Below, piece by piece: positions 1 through 8,698 of a DNA stretch of 64,000 nt (position 1 is its first letter; every line of letters begins with the position of its first letter). Made by a program: the position numbers and the translations under genes. A model generated the notes under the pieces. It saw nothing but the letters and a program-made list of their open reading frames with translations. It was not told the DNA's origin and did not search any database. The stretch comes from Bacillota bacterium (lineage in GTDB: Bacteria > Bacillota > Clostridia > Christensenellales > Aristaeellaceae): assembly GCA_023421395.1 (NCBI GenBank), contig JAEZTL010000031.1, positions 62,001 through 126,000 on the forward strand. The letters run 5' to 3'.

Positions 1-909
1 GGTTGCCAGGCCGATGCCATTGGGTGGGATTTTGCGCTTCAAGGTCGCCTTGTATCGGCCGATATAGTCATAATCTTCATAGTCGGTATCGGAGGCGTTG
101 AAGGTCAGATACATCTCCTGTTTCCCCAGACGGCGGATGGTGAAGCTGCCGATATTCACAATGTACATATCCGCATACAGATATCCGCCCTTGGCGTAAA
201 CGCGCTTGGCCGAGGCCAGGTATGTCTCGTCCTCATCCGCTTCATAGTCGGACAGATCGCCAAAGGCTTCATCAAGCGTCCAGAAGGATTCATTGTTGAT
301 CACAGCCACCGGGAGGCTTACCCGGAAAGCGCCGTATTTGGACGTGGCGGTGACGGTCGCCATACCCAGCTTCTTGCAGGTGATGACGCCCTTGGAGTTC
401 ACGGATGCAACCTTGGGATTGCTGCTCTTCCAGAGGATGGCGCGGTTTGCGTCGGCGGGCATCACGTTGTCAACCACCGGATACATCTTGTGCCCGGCGA
501 CCTCCCAGGAAGCACTGATTTCTTCGGCATAACAGGAATTGTCCTGCCAATCGGACAGCGCCACCGTGAAGCTTTCCATGGAAATCTGCTTGACCGTCAC
601 AGTGCAGCTCGCCTTTTTCTTGTTGGCCGTTCGGACCGTGATGACCGCCTTGCCGGGCCTTACGCCGGTCACCACGCCGTTTCCGTCCACGGTCGCGACG
701 CTCTTTTTGCTGCTGGACCAGGAGTACGTGGTTGTCGCCCCCTCCGGGCTTAGCGCCGGGGACAGCGTGATCAACCGGTTCTTCATGACAGCCGCGGCCT
801 TGGGCAGGGTGACCTTGGTTGGATTGATGGGAACAGCCTCCGCGGCAGCCCAGGATGCGGTCAGGATCAGACAGAGGACCAGCCAGAGGTTTGCGAGGCG
901 CTTGAGCAC
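1..909 (-). CDS. Secreted BIG2-type Ig-like domain protein (C-terminus off window)
   Basis: The gene runs off the left edge; 303 codons are visible without a stop. I chose the GTG at 909 because GGAGGAA lies 7 bases upstream and it begins a classical signal peptide (positive VLKR start, hydrophobic stretch, cleavage near SWAAA, about residue 21). Two bacterial Ig-like (BIG2) repeats follow, each with the typical pattern of a Ser-rich turn, SVATV or VASVN, then a Gly-rich turn and VTG or ITC and a closing ITV strand. A more acidic, Tyr-rich region (about residues 215-300) follows that I cannot assign. Such proteins are usually surface-exposed or secreted. It has its own AT-rich upstream region and is not part of the his operon. 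Confidence 0.75.
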   Translation of the reverse strand, partial: MLKRLANLWLVLCLILTASWAAAEAVPINPTKVTLPKAAAVMKNRLITLSPALSPEGATTTYSWSSSKKSVATVDGNGVVTGVRPGKAVITVRTANKKKASCTVTVKQISMESFTVALSDWQDNSCYAEEISASWEVAGHKMYPVVDNVMPADANRAILWKSSNPKVASVNSKGVITCKKLGMATVTATSKYGAFRVSLPVAVINNESFWTLDEAFGDLSDYEADEDETYLASAKRVYAKGGYLYADMYIVNIGSFTIRRLGKQEMYLTFNASDTDYEDYDYIGRYKATLKRKIPPNGIGLAT

Positions 910-942
910 AGAAATTCCTCCCGCCACTGATTTCCCAACATT

Positions 943-971
943 AAAATACCATATTTTCACCAAAAACACAA
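943..971 (-). promoter_or_regulatory. Possible promoter of the BIG2 protein gene
   Basis: On the minus strand TTGTGT and TATTTT are separated by 17 bases in an AT-rich patch that contrasts with the GC-rich surroundings. The match is weak in both boxes. Confidence 0.35.
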
Positions 972-1037
972 ACAATTAAAGAGCGGCTTCACTTCTAACC
1001 GGAAACCTTCCGGCTGAAAAACAAAGCAGCGGGACGC

Positions 1038-1067
1038 AAAAATCCGCCGGAGTCTGTCCGGCGGATT
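1038..1067 (-). terminator. Intrinsic terminator downstream of the his operon
   Basis: A perfect 11-bp stem (1041-1051 with 1057-1067), a 5-base loop and a following T5 on the minus strand. It lies about 140 bases past the hisIE stop. A second GC-rich inverted repeat lies near 1150-1172. The rest of 910-1209 holds only this terminator and the weak promoter of the BIG2 gene. Confidence 0.8.
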
Positions 1068-1209
1068 CCAGGACAGGGAAAGAACCCTGCGTGTGCCTGG
1101 AATTCCGCGGAATTTCAGGGCGGCACACTGACCCGAGGCGCGATCCCGTTCCCGGCGTGCACGCCGCCGGGAATGATATAGGACTGATGTGGACTTTGCG
1201 GATTCGGGG

Positions 1210-1845
1210 CTATTGCATTTTTTCCTGCTTGACCTTTTTGTCCACCACGTGGCGGGAGGCAAGCTGCTGAAGGATGTCCTTTGGGGCGATGCCCATTTCC
1301 ACCATCAGCACCATGAGATGGTAGGCCAGATCGCTGATCTCGAAGATGGTCTCCGCCGAATCGCCGCCCTTTGCGGCGATGAGCACCTCGGCACACTCCT
1401 CGCCGACCTTCTTCAGGATTTTATCCCGCCCCTTGTCAAAGAGATAATTGGTATAAGAGCCGCTCCGGGGCTCCTTTTTGCGCCCCTCGATCAGGCGGTA
1501 CAGCGCGGCCAGCGAAAAGGGCGCCTCCGCCTCGTAAATGGTATCGAAAAAGCATGAATCTGCGCCGGTGTGGCAGGCGGGGCCGTCCCGGTCCACCTCC
1601 ACGACCAGCGCGTCGCCGTCGCAATCGGCGCGGATGGAGGAGATGCGCTGCACGTTGCCGCTGGTCTCGCCCTTGCGCCAGAGCGTCTGCCGCGACCGGC
1701 TGAAAAAACAGGTACGGCCTTCCTGAATCGAGATTTCAAGGCTCTCCCGGTTCATGTAGGCCAGCGTGAGCACTTCCTTGCTCCACCTGTCCGTCACGAT
1801 CGCCGGGATCAGGCCGTTTTCATCAAATTTCAGGTTTTCAAACAT
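1210..1845 (-). CDS. hisIE: Bifunctional phosphoribosyl-AMP cyclohydrolase / phosphoribosyl-ATP pyrophosphatase
   Basis: This carries steps 2 and 3 of histidine synthesis on one chain. The HisI half (about residues 1-110) shows WRKGETSGN, the acidic metal motif DCDGDAL and the zinc Cys in PACHTG. The HisE half (about 115-205) shows the helical KVGEECAEV signature of the all-alpha pyrophosphatase. It is the last gene of the his operon and its ATG overlaps the hisF stop by 8 bases. Length (211 residues) is normal for the fusion. Confidence 0.96.
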   Translation of the reverse strand: MFENLKFDENGLIPAIVTDRWSKEVLTLAYMNRESLEISIQEGRTCFFSRSRQTLWRKGETSGNVQRISSIRADCDGDALVVEVDRDGPACHTGADSCFFDTIYEAEAPFSLAALYRLIEGRKKEPRSGSYTNYLFDKGRDKILKKVGEECAEVLIAAKGGDSAETIFEISDLAYHLMVLMVEMGIAPKDILQQLASRHVVDKKVKQEKMQ

Positions 1846-2608
1846 GGCTTAGCCTCCTCGCGGGGATTCCGCTCTCGTCCATCGCGCGCTTCAGGTCTTC
1901 GATGGCGACTTCCTTCCGATGAAAGATCGACGCGGCCAGCCCCGCGTCCACGTGGGGGCAGGTCTTGAAAAGTTCGATGAAGTGCCCGATGTTGCCCGCG
2001 CCGCCGGAAGCGATCAGGGGGATTTGGGCAACGGAGGCGATGGCGTCCAGCATTTCGATGTCGAACCCGCCCTTGACGCCGTCGGCGTCAATCGAGTTGA
2101 TCACCAGCTCGCCCGCGCCGCGGGACTGGCCGTCCCGCGCCCAGGCCAGCGCGTCGATGCCGGTATCCTCTCGCCCGCCCTTGGCGAACACGCGGAAGCC
2201 GCCGTCCACCCGTTTGACATCCATCGACAGCACCACGCACTGGTCGCCGTAGCGCTTGGCGGCGCGGCCGATCAGCGTGGGGTCCCGGATCGCGCCGGAA
2301 TTGACGGATACCTTGTCCGCCCCGGCCTTCAGCACCCGGTCGAAATCGTCCAGATCATTGATGCCGCCCCCCACGGTCAGCGGGATGAATACTTCCGCGG
2401 CGGTGCGGGCAAGGATGTCGGAAAAGAGCTTTCGGCCCTCGTAAGAGGCGGTGATGTCGTAGAACACCAATTCGTCCGCACCGCTTTCGTTGTAAAAGGC
2501 GGCCATCTCCACAGGGTCCGCCACGTCGCGGATGGACTCAAAATTCGTGCCCTTGACCACCCGGCCGTTCCGGACGTCCAGGCAGGGGATGATGCGCTTG
2601 GTAATCAT
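1838..2608 (-). CDS. hisF: Imidazole glycerol phosphate synthase cyclase subunit
   Basis: HisF converts PRFAR plus ammonia (supplied by HisH) to imidazole glycerol phosphate and AICAR. The (beta/alpha)8 barrel shows the catalytic Asp in PCLDVRNGRVVKG near residue 11, the second Asp in SMDVKR near 130, and phosphate loops GGGI and SGGAG. It has 256 residues, the usual length. Its start overlaps the hisA stop (ATGA), implying translational coupling. Partner hisH lies two genes upstream in the same operon. Confidence 0.97.
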   Translation of the reverse strand: MITKRIIPCLDVRNGRVVKGTNFESIRDVADPVEMAAFYNESGADELVFYDITASYEGRKLFSDILARTAAEVFIPLTVGGGINDLDDFDRVLKAGADKVSVNSGAIRDPTLIGRAAKRYGDQCVVLSMDVKRVDGGFRVFAKGGREDTGIDALAWARDGQSRGAGELVINSIDADGVKGGFDIEMLDAIASVAQIPLIASGGAGNIGHFIELFKTCPHVDAGLAASIFHRKEVAIEDLKRAMDESGIPARRLSHV

Positions 2609-3330
2609 GCGTTTTCCTCCTTGACGAGGGCAAGCGCCCGGGCCAGGTCCAGCTTGCCGGCGTAGATCGCCTTTCCGATGATCGCGCCGTACAGGCTCAA
2701 GTCCCTCAGCGTGATCAGCTCCCGCTCATAGGTGATGCCTCCGGAAGCCACCACGTCCAGATCCTTGATCTGCACCACATCCCAGAAGGCGGGAAGGTTT
2801 GTGCCGGACAGCATGCCGTCGGTTCCGATATCGGTATAGATCGCGGTAAAAACACCCCGCGCGGGGAGGCTTTTCAAAAAGTCCAGCGCCGGGATGTCCG
2901 TCAGGGTCCGCCAGCCGTGGATGGCCACATAGCCGCCCTTCGCATCCACCCCCGCGGCGATCTTGCCGGGATACTTTGCCGCCAAATGCTCCATGAGGGC
3001 GGGCTTTTCCACCGCCATCGTGCCCAGAATCACGCGCTCCGCGCCCGCGTCCAGATACCGGCAGACGCTGTTTTCGTCCCGCGCGCCGCCGCCCACCTCG
3101 ACAAACATGCCGGTCTCCCTTACGATGGCCGCGATGACCGGCAGGTTCACCTGCGCGCCGTCTTTCGCGCCGTCCAGGTCTACCAGATGCAGATGCGTCG
3201 CGCCGGCCTCGCAAAACCCCATAGCCGTCTCGACCGGGTTATCCCCATAAACGGTCATGCGGTCGTAATCGCCCTCGGCCAGCCGCACCACGCGGCCTCC
3301 CCGAAGGTCGATGGCGGGGAAGAGGATCAC
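2605..3330 (-). CDS. hisA: ProFAR isomerase (HisA)
   Basis: HisA performs the Amadori rearrangement of ProFAR to PRFAR. It is the half-barrel homologue of HisF: catalytic Asp in AIDLRGGRVVRL near residue 8, the second acidic site in YTDIGTDGML, and phosphate-binding GGGARD and ASGGI. It has 241 residues, standard for the family, and overlaps hisH upstream and hisF downstream by 4 bases. Confidence 0.97.
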   Translation of the reverse strand: MILFPAIDLRGGRVVRLAEGDYDRMTVYGDNPVETAMGFCEAGATHLHLVDLDGAKDGAQVNLPVIAAIVRETGMFVEVGGGARDENSVCRYLDAGAERVILGTMAVEKPALMEHLAAKYPGKIAAGVDAKGGYVAIHGWRTLTDIPALDFLKSLPARGVFTAIYTDIGTDGMLSGTNLPAFWDVVQIKDLDVVASGGITYERELITLRDLSLYGAIIGKAIYAGKLDLARALALVKEENA

Positions 3331-3941
3331 GCGCCCACCTCCCCGAAGGCCTTCAGAATGGAGAGACCCACACGCCCGCTCTTCTCCGGGTGGAACTGGG
3401 TGCCGAACACGTTGCCCCGCTGCACCACGCCGGTCACGGGGACGCCGTATTCGCTGGTGGCCGCGGTCTCGTCTTCGCAGTTTTTCGCGTAAAAGGAATG
3501 TACGTAGTACACGCAGTCGCCCTCACGGATATAGCTCAGGATTGGGCATTCGCGGCGGATATCAAGGGCGTTCCAGCCGATGTGCGGCACCTTGAGCCCC
3601 TCGGGCAGATCCTCCGCCAACGGGCGGACCGATCCGGTCAGAAGGCCCAACCCGTCGTGCTCGCCGTATTCATAGCCTTTTTCGAACAGCAGCTGCATTC
3701 CAAGGCATATGCCAAGCAGCGGAACGCCCGCCGCCGCCCGCGCCTTCACCGCTGGGACGAGGCCCGTATCCGACAGCTTTTCCATCGCGTCGCCGAAGGC
3801 GCCCACCCCCGGCAGAATGATCTTTTCTGCCGAGGCGAGGGTTCTCTCGTCCCGGGTGACGGTGTTTTCAAGCCCGATGTAGGACAGCGAGCGGCTGAGT
3901 GAATACAGGTTGCCCACGCCGTAATCGATGATCGCGATCAT
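3327..3941 (-). CDS. hisH: Imidazole glycerol phosphate synthase glutaminase subunit
   Basis: A class I glutamine amidotransferase that feeds ammonia to HisF. The nucleophile Cys sits in LLGICLGMQLLFE near residue 80, the catalytic His in GTQFHPEKS near 185, and the oxyanion strand is LPGVGAFGDAM. It has 204 residues. Its ATG overlaps the hisB stop. Confidence 0.97.
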   Translation of the reverse strand: MIAIIDYGVGNLYSLSRSLSYIGLENTVTRDERTLASAEKIILPGVGAFGDAMEKLSDTGLVPAVKARAAAGVPLLGICLGMQLLFEKGYEYGEHDGLGLLTGSVRPLAEDLPEGLKVPHIGWNALDIRRECPILSYIREGDCVYYVHSFYAKNCEDETAATSEYGVPVTGVVQRGNVFGTQFHPEKSGRVGLSILKAFGEVGA

Positions 3942-4528
3942 AGGAGCACGCCTTTCGTGGACGCCACGCCGCCGCGGGCATCCCGGTCGATGGCCACCGC
4001 CTGCCGCATCGCGCGGCCGAAGCCCTTGAAGGCCGCCTCCAGGATATGGTGGCTGTTGAGGCCCGAGAGCTGCGTAAGGTGCAGCGTCAGCTTCAATTCC
4101 CGGGAGAACCCCAGGAAGAACTCGCGCCCGAGCTCGGTGTCGAAGGTGCCGATCTTCTGAGAGGGCGGCGCCAGGTCGTACGAAAGGTGCGCGCGCCCGC
4201 TGATGTCAAGGGCGCACAAAACCAGCGCTTCGTCCATCGGCAGAAGGAAGCTGCCGTAGCGGGCGATGCCCGCGCGGTCGCCAAGCGCGTCGGAAAACGC
4301 GCGGCCCAGCGCGATGGCGGTGTCCTCTACTGTATGGTGATCGTCCACCAACGTGTCGCCCGCGCACAGCGCGGTCAGATCGAACCGGCCGTGGAACGCG
4401 AAAAGCGTCAGCATGTGGTCCAGAAAGCCGCAGCCGGTGTCGACGGTGGAGGCGCCCAGGCCGTCCAGGTTCAGCTTGACCTGAATATCAGTCTCAGCGG
4501 TCTTGCGGGCAACGCTGGCCTCTCTCAT
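3938..4528 (-). CDS. hisB: Imidazoleglycerol-phosphate dehydratase
   Basis: A monofunctional IGP dehydratase of 196 residues, lacking the N-terminal histidinol-phosphatase domain of enterobacterial HisB. The di-manganese His motifs are visible: GFLDHML, DDHHTVEDTA and NSHHILEAAFKGF. Its start overlaps hisC by 4 bases. Since no histidinol-phosphatase is encoded in this operon, that step must be supplied from elsewhere. Confidence 0.97.
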   Translation of the reverse strand: MREASVARKTAETDIQVKLNLDGLGASTVDTGCGFLDHMLTLFAFHGRFDLTALCAGDTLVDDHHTVEDTAIALGRAFSDALGDRAGIARYGSFLLPMDEALVLCALDISGRAHLSYDLAPPSQKIGTFDTELGREFFLGFSRELKLTLHLTQLSGLNSHHILEAAFKGFGRAMRQAVAIDRDARGGVASTKGVLL

Positions 4529-5580
4529 ACAGATCCCTCCAATATGCCCGAAAGGGCGGAAATCAGCGCGCGCATGTCCTCCGGCGTGCCGATGGAGATG
4601 CGCAGGTAGTCCCGGATACGGGGCAGGTCGAACCGGCGGACGAGGATACTTCGCGCGCGAAGCGCCCTTTGCAGCGCCTCGCCGTCTGCGCCTGGCAGGC
4701 GGGTAAATAAGAAGTTGGCGCTGGACGGGAGCACGGAAAAGCCCATCGTTTCAAGCGCCGCGCGCGTCCATTCCCGGGTTTCCATGATGGCCGAGCGGGT
4801 TTTGTCGAAATAGACCCGATCCCGCATTGCCGCCGCGCCCAAAAGCTGGGCGGGCGTGCCCACGTTGTAGGGGTTGATGGAACACTTGATGCGGTTCAGG
4901 TCCTCGATCAGGGTCGGTTGGGCCACCGCGAAGCCCAGCCGAGCGCCCGCCAGCGACCGGGACTTTGAAAACGTCTGCACCACCATCAGGTTTTCGTATT
5001 TGGAGATCAGCGGGACCGCGGAGGCTGCGCCAAAGTCCACGTAGGCTTCGTCGATCAATACCACCGAATCCGGGTTGGCGCGGACGAGGCTTTCGATTTT
5101 TTCCGGCGGCAGCGCGATGCCGGTGGGTGCGTTGGGGTTGGCGATCACGATCAGTCCGCCGCCCCGGTAGTCGTCCGGGTCGATGGTGAAATCCGCCGCC
5201 ACCGGGCGGATTGCCGCCTTCAGCCCATAGAGCTGCGTCCACACCGGGTAGAAACCGTAGGTGACATCCGGAAACGAAACGCCCGCCTCGCCGAAGGCCT
5301 GAAACGCGAAAGAGAGGATTTCGTCGGAACCGTTGCCGTAGAGGATGCGGTCCGGATCGACGCCGTAGAATTCACCGGTGGCGGCAGAGAGGTCCCGGGT
5401 CGGGATGTCGCTGTAGAGCCGAAACCGCTCAATCGCCTCCGGCGAGAGCGCACGGACGGCCTCCGGAGACGGGGGATAGGGGCTTTCGTTGGTGTTGAGC
5501 TTGATCAGCTTCACCCGGGGCTGTTCGCCCGGCGTGTAGGCGGTGAGCGTCCGGTGCCGGGGGCTTAAAAAGCGGCTCAT
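4525..5580 (-). CDS. hisC: Histidinol-phosphate aminotransferase
   Basis: A fold-type I PLP aminotransferase of 351 residues. It shows LNTNESPYPPSP at the N terminus, the PNAPTG turn, the Asp/Tyr pair of LIDEAYVDFG and the Schiff-base Lys in TFSKSRSLAGARLG. It makes histidinol phosphate from imidazole acetol phosphate using glutamate. The start codon overlaps the hisD stop (ATGA). Confidence 0.96.
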   Translation of the reverse strand: MSRFLSPRHRTLTAYTPGEQPRVKLIKLNTNESPYPPSPEAVRALSPEAIERFRLYSDIPTRDLSAATGEFYGVDPDRILYGNGSDEILSFAFQAFGEAGVSFPDVTYGFYPVWTQLYGLKAAIRPVAADFTIDPDDYRGGGLIVIANPNAPTGIALPPEKIESLVRANPDSVVLIDEAYVDFGAASAVPLISKYENLMVVQTFSKSRSLAGARLGFAVAQPTLIEDLNRIKCSINPYNVGTPAQLLGAAAMRDRVYFDKTRSAIMETREWTRAALETMGFSVLPSSANFLFTRLPGADGEALQRALRARSILVRRFDLPRIRDYLRISIGTPEDMRALISALSGILEGSV

Positions 5581-6857
5581 AGCGCCTCCTCGAATCGCAC
5601 GGCCACCGAGCGAGCGTGGGCGTACAGTCCTTCGGCCTCGGCCATGCGGATCACCGCGTCCTTCGCGCCGTCAAGCGCCGCGCGGTCGTAGTGAATGTAC
5701 TGGGTTTTTTTGATGAAATCGTCCACCGACAGCGGCGATGAGAACCGGGCTGCACCGCCGGTGGGCAGCGTGTGGTTGGGTCCGGCCCAGTAGTCGCCCA
5801 GCGCCTCCGGCGCGCTTCTGCCCAAAAAGACGCTGCCCGCGTTCTTGATCTTATCCAGAAGCGGGAAGGGTTCATCCACGCAAAGCTCCAGATGTTCCGG
5901 CGCGATGACATTGGAAAGCGCCACCGCCTCCTCAAGACTTCCAGTCAGCACGATGCGGCCGTTTATGTCGATGGATTTGCGGGCGATCTCCGAGCGGGGC
6001 ATTTTGGAAAGCTCCAGTTCCAGCCGATCGCGCACGGCCGCGGCCAGTTCTTCGCAGGGGGTGATCAGGATCGCGGCGGCGAGGGCGTCGTGCTCCGCCT
6101 GCGCCAGCATGTCGCAGGCGATGAGGGCGGCGTCCCTCGGGTCGTCGGCGATCACCAGCACCTCGCTGGGACCGGCGATCATGTCGATGTCCACGAGGCC
6201 GTAAACCCGCCGCTTGGCGGCGGCCACATAAGCGTTCCCGGGGCCGACGATCTTGTCCACCTTCGGAATTGATTCGGTGCCCAGCGCCAGCGCCGCGACG
6301 GCCTGCGCGCCGCCGCACTTGAAGACGCGGCTGACGCCCGCGATACGCGCGGCGGCGAGGATCGCGGGCGCGATCTTCCCGTCCCGGCCCGGCGGCGTGA
6401 CCATCACCCGCTCTTCAACGCCCGCCAGCGCCGGCGGGATGCCGTTCATCAGTACGCTGGATGGGTAGCTGGCGGTGCCGCCCGGCACATAAAGCCCCAC
6501 CCGTTCGAGGGGCCGGATCAGCTGTCCCAACACCACGCCGGGGCCTTCCGTCCGGAAGCCCGCGCGCAGCTGATTTTTGTGAAAGGCGCGGATGTTCTCC
6601 GCGGCCCGGGCAAGGAGGTTTTTCAGCGCCGGGTCGACGGCCGCTTCCGCCTCTTCGAATTCCGCCCCGGTCACCTCGAGAGTGGAGAGCTTCGCGCCGT
6701 CAAACGCTTCCGTCAATTCTAGAACCGCCCGGTCACCTTCGTTTTTTACACGCTCGATAATCTCCTGAGCGGCACGGTCGGCATTTTCGCCGAGCGCCTG
6801 CTGGCGGGTGCGCAGCGCCTCCGGCCGAACTTCGGACGATCGAAGAATTTCGATCAT
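5577..6857 (-). CDS. hisD: Histidinol dehydrogenase
   Basis: The final two oxidations of the pathway, NAD-dependent and zinc-containing. I chose the ATG at 6857 because GGGAGGTGG precedes it and it overlaps the hisG stop as ATGA; the open frame runs further upstream through hisG but that part is not HisD-like. The 426-residue product shows GPGNAYVAAAKR, GPSEVLVIAD, the zinc ligand region QAEHDALA and the HLEL motif near the C terminus. Length is normal. Confidence 0.96.
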   Translation of the reverse strand: MIEILRSSEVRPEALRTRQQALGENADRAAQEIIERVKNEGDRAVLELTEAFDGAKLSTLEVTGAEFEEAEAAVDPALKNLLARAAENIRAFHKNQLRAGFRTEGPGVVLGQLIRPLERVGLYVPGGTASYPSSVLMNGIPPALAGVEERVMVTPPGRDGKIAPAILAAARIAGVSRVFKCGGAQAVAALALGTESIPKVDKIVGPGNAYVAAAKRRVYGLVDIDMIAGPSEVLVIADDPRDAALIACDMLAQAEHDALAAAILITPCEELAAAVRDRLELELSKMPRSEIARKSIDINGRIVLTGSLEEAVALSNVIAPEHLELCVDEPFPLLDKIKNAGSVFLGRSAPEALGDYWAGPNHTLPTGGAARFSSPLSVDDFIKKTQYIHYDRAALDGAKDAVIRMAEAEGLYAHARSVAVRFEEAL

Positions 6858-7474
6858 TTGACCACCTCCCGGAGCTTCGCCACCATTTCGCGGATCAGCT
6901 CCTCCTTGAACATATGGCTGGAACGGTTGGCGATCAGCCGCGCCGTCACCGGATGCACGGTCTCCAGCACGCTGAGGTCGTTTTCCTCGAGGGTCTTGCC
7001 GGATTCCACCACGTCCAGAATCACGTCCGACAGCCCCAGAATCGGCGCCAGTTCGATGGAGCCGTTGAGCTTGATGATCTCGATCTCCCGGTTGACGGAG
7101 GCGTAGTGGTCGCGGGCGACGCGGGGATACTTGGTGGCCACGCGCAGCGCCCGGTCCCTGTTTTCGAGGTAGCCGTTCTTCGCCGCCACGCACAGGCGGC
7201 ATTTGCCGATCTTGAGATCCATCAGCTCGTATACATCGGGCTGGGCCTCCAGCAGTACGTCCCGGCCCGCTACGCCCACGTCCGCCGCACCGTGCTCCAC
7301 GTAGATGGGCACGTCGCTGGGTTTGACGAGAAGATAGCGTACCTGGCGCTCCGGGTTTTCGAACACCAGCTTGCGGTTGTCTTCGTAGATGGCGGCGCAT
7401 TCATAGCCGATGCCGGAGAAAAGCCGGTACACCTGATCACCCAGCCGGCCCTTGGGCAGCGCGATATTCAGCAT
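6854..7474 (-). CDS. hisG: ATP phosphoribosyltransferase, short form
   Basis: This catalyses the committed step, ATP plus PRPP to phosphoribosyl-ATP. At 206 residues it is the short HisG, lacking the C-terminal ACT-like regulatory domain and therefore expected to need HisZ, which is encoded directly upstream. N-terminal LPKGRLGDQV, the GAADVGVAGRDVL segment and the PRPP-loop region around ESGKTLEEN are visible. The start overlaps hisZ by 7 bases. Confidence 0.96.
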   Translation of the reverse strand: MLNIALPKGRLGDQVYRLFSGIGYECAAIYEDNRKLVFENPERQVRYLLVKPSDVPIYVEHGAADVGVAGRDVLLEAQPDVYELMDLKIGKCRLCVAAKNGYLENRDRALRVATKYPRVARDHYASVNREIEIIKLNGSIELAPILGLSDVILDVVESGKTLEENDLSVLETVHPVTARLIANRSSHMFKEELIREMVAKLREVVK

Positions 7475-8583
7475 GACACCGCCTCCGTCATCGTAATGGT
7501 CCGCCCATAGCGCAGCGCCTGGGGCGGCGCGGTTTCGGCGCGTACGGAAAGCCCTTTGGACGTGATTTCGTCCACGCGCATGGCTACCTCGGCGGGGTCG
7601 TCCTCCTCGCCATAGAGCAGCAGAAGGTCCACATCCCGGGTGCGCTGTCCCTCAAAGAGGAAGGTCAGCTCGTTCAGGTACACCGCGAAACCCACGGCCT
7701 CGACGTCCCGACCGAACTTTCGCAAAAGGCTCGAGTAGCACCCGCCCGCCAGTACCGCCCGGGGCAGCCCCTCCACATAACCGCGAAACACCAGGTCGGA
7801 GTAGTAGTCGAGATCATTCATCAGCGAAAAATCCAGTGTCACGGCGTCCAGGCAGTTTGCGGCGGCAAGCAGATTGCGCATACGGTTCAGCCGGTTCAGC
7901 GCCTCCGACATGCCCGGCGTGATGGCCACCGCCCGGGCGCGCTCGAGGGTCTCCGAGATGGGCCCGGACAGTTGGCAGGCCGCGGCCAGGAGCGATACCG
8001 CCGCCGGCGCGACGCCCACTTTCCGCGCCGTCTCTCCCAGTTCGTCCAGGTTTTTCCGGCGGATCAACTCGGTCAGCGAGCGGCGTGCGCGCTCGTCCTC
8101 CGTCAGGCTTTCAAGGAGCGACTGAACGAACCCCGCGTGGGAGAGCTGCAGCCGGGAGGCGGGGGAGATTTCCTTTAAGGTGCGGATCGCCAGCGTCAAA
8201 ACCTCGCCGGCGGCGTAGTCCGTCAGCGCACCGATGTACTCCAGCCCCAGCTGACTGATTTCCTGATACGCGCCGCTGTGCTGATCCTGCCGGTAGACGT
8301 TTTCAAGGTAGTAGAATTTCTCGCTGGAGGCGCGGGTGGCATGGGTGTTCTTGGCGATGGACAGCGTTACATCCGGCTTGAGCGCAAGCAGGCGCCCGTC
8401 CGCGTCGTTGAAGGTGATGATGGATTTCGCGCCCAGAAAGTTCTTGTTTTCCAGGTACAGTTCATATTCCTCAAACTTGCCCATGCGGTATTTCTCATAG
8501 CCCCGGCGCTCGTACATGCGCCGGAGCGACAGGGTCACGCGCTCCTCAGGCTTCAAGATATCCTCAAAGGGGTTCACCGGCAT
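7468..8583 (-). CDS. hisZ: ATP phosphoribosyltransferase regulatory subunit HisZ
   Basis: A catalytically inactive class II histidyl-tRNA synthetase-like protein (371 residues) that partners short HisG. It keeps the paralogue pattern: LALKPDVTLSIAK (motif 2-like), FYYLENVYRQD, the helical insertion, and the Gly-rich LAGGCYSSLL near residue 280 corresponding to the HisRS class core. It is the first gene of the operon, with AAGGAG 3 bases before the ATG. Confidence 0.93.
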   Translation of the reverse strand: MPVNPFEDILKPEERVTLSLRRMYERRGYEKYRMGKFEEYELYLENKNFLGAKSIITFNDADGRLLALKPDVTLSIAKNTHATRASSEKFYYLENVYRQDQHSGAYQEISQLGLEYIGALTDYAAGEVLTLAIRTLKEISPASRLQLSHAGFVQSLLESLTEDERARRSLTELIRRKNLDELGETARKVGVAPAAVSLLAAACQLSGPISETLERARAVAITPGMSEALNRLNRMRNLLAAANCLDAVTLDFSLMNDLDYYSDLVFRGYVEGLPRAVLAGGCYSSLLRKFGRDVEAVGFAVYLNELTFLFEGQRTRDVDLLLLYGEEDDPAEVAMRVDEITSKGLSVRAETAPPQALRYGRTITMTEAVSC

Positions 8584-8598
8584 CAGCTCCTTGCGCGA

Positions 8599-8627
8599 AG
8601 TGTAGCGTAAATTTGCCGAGATGTCAA
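8599..8627 (-). promoter_or_regulatory. Predicted his operon promoter
   Basis: Minus strand TTGACA, 17 bases, TACACT. The expected start point (about 8592) coincides with the AAGGAG ribosome binding site of hisZ, so the leader would be only about 10 bases long. That excludes a T-box or other attenuator downstream of this promoter, unless a further promoter exists upstream. Confidence 0.65.
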
Positions 8628-8698
8628 GTTAACGTTATACTACGCTATCAAGATAAAGCGACGGTGGTATACAAACCAGCATGGCGCACGGCGGGTGT

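Noticed and set aside
6858..7400. HisD with a 180-residue N-terminal extension
   Set aside because: The extension overlaps hisG on the same strand in another frame, is Arg/Gly-rich and unlike any HisD; ATGA coupling marks the true start.
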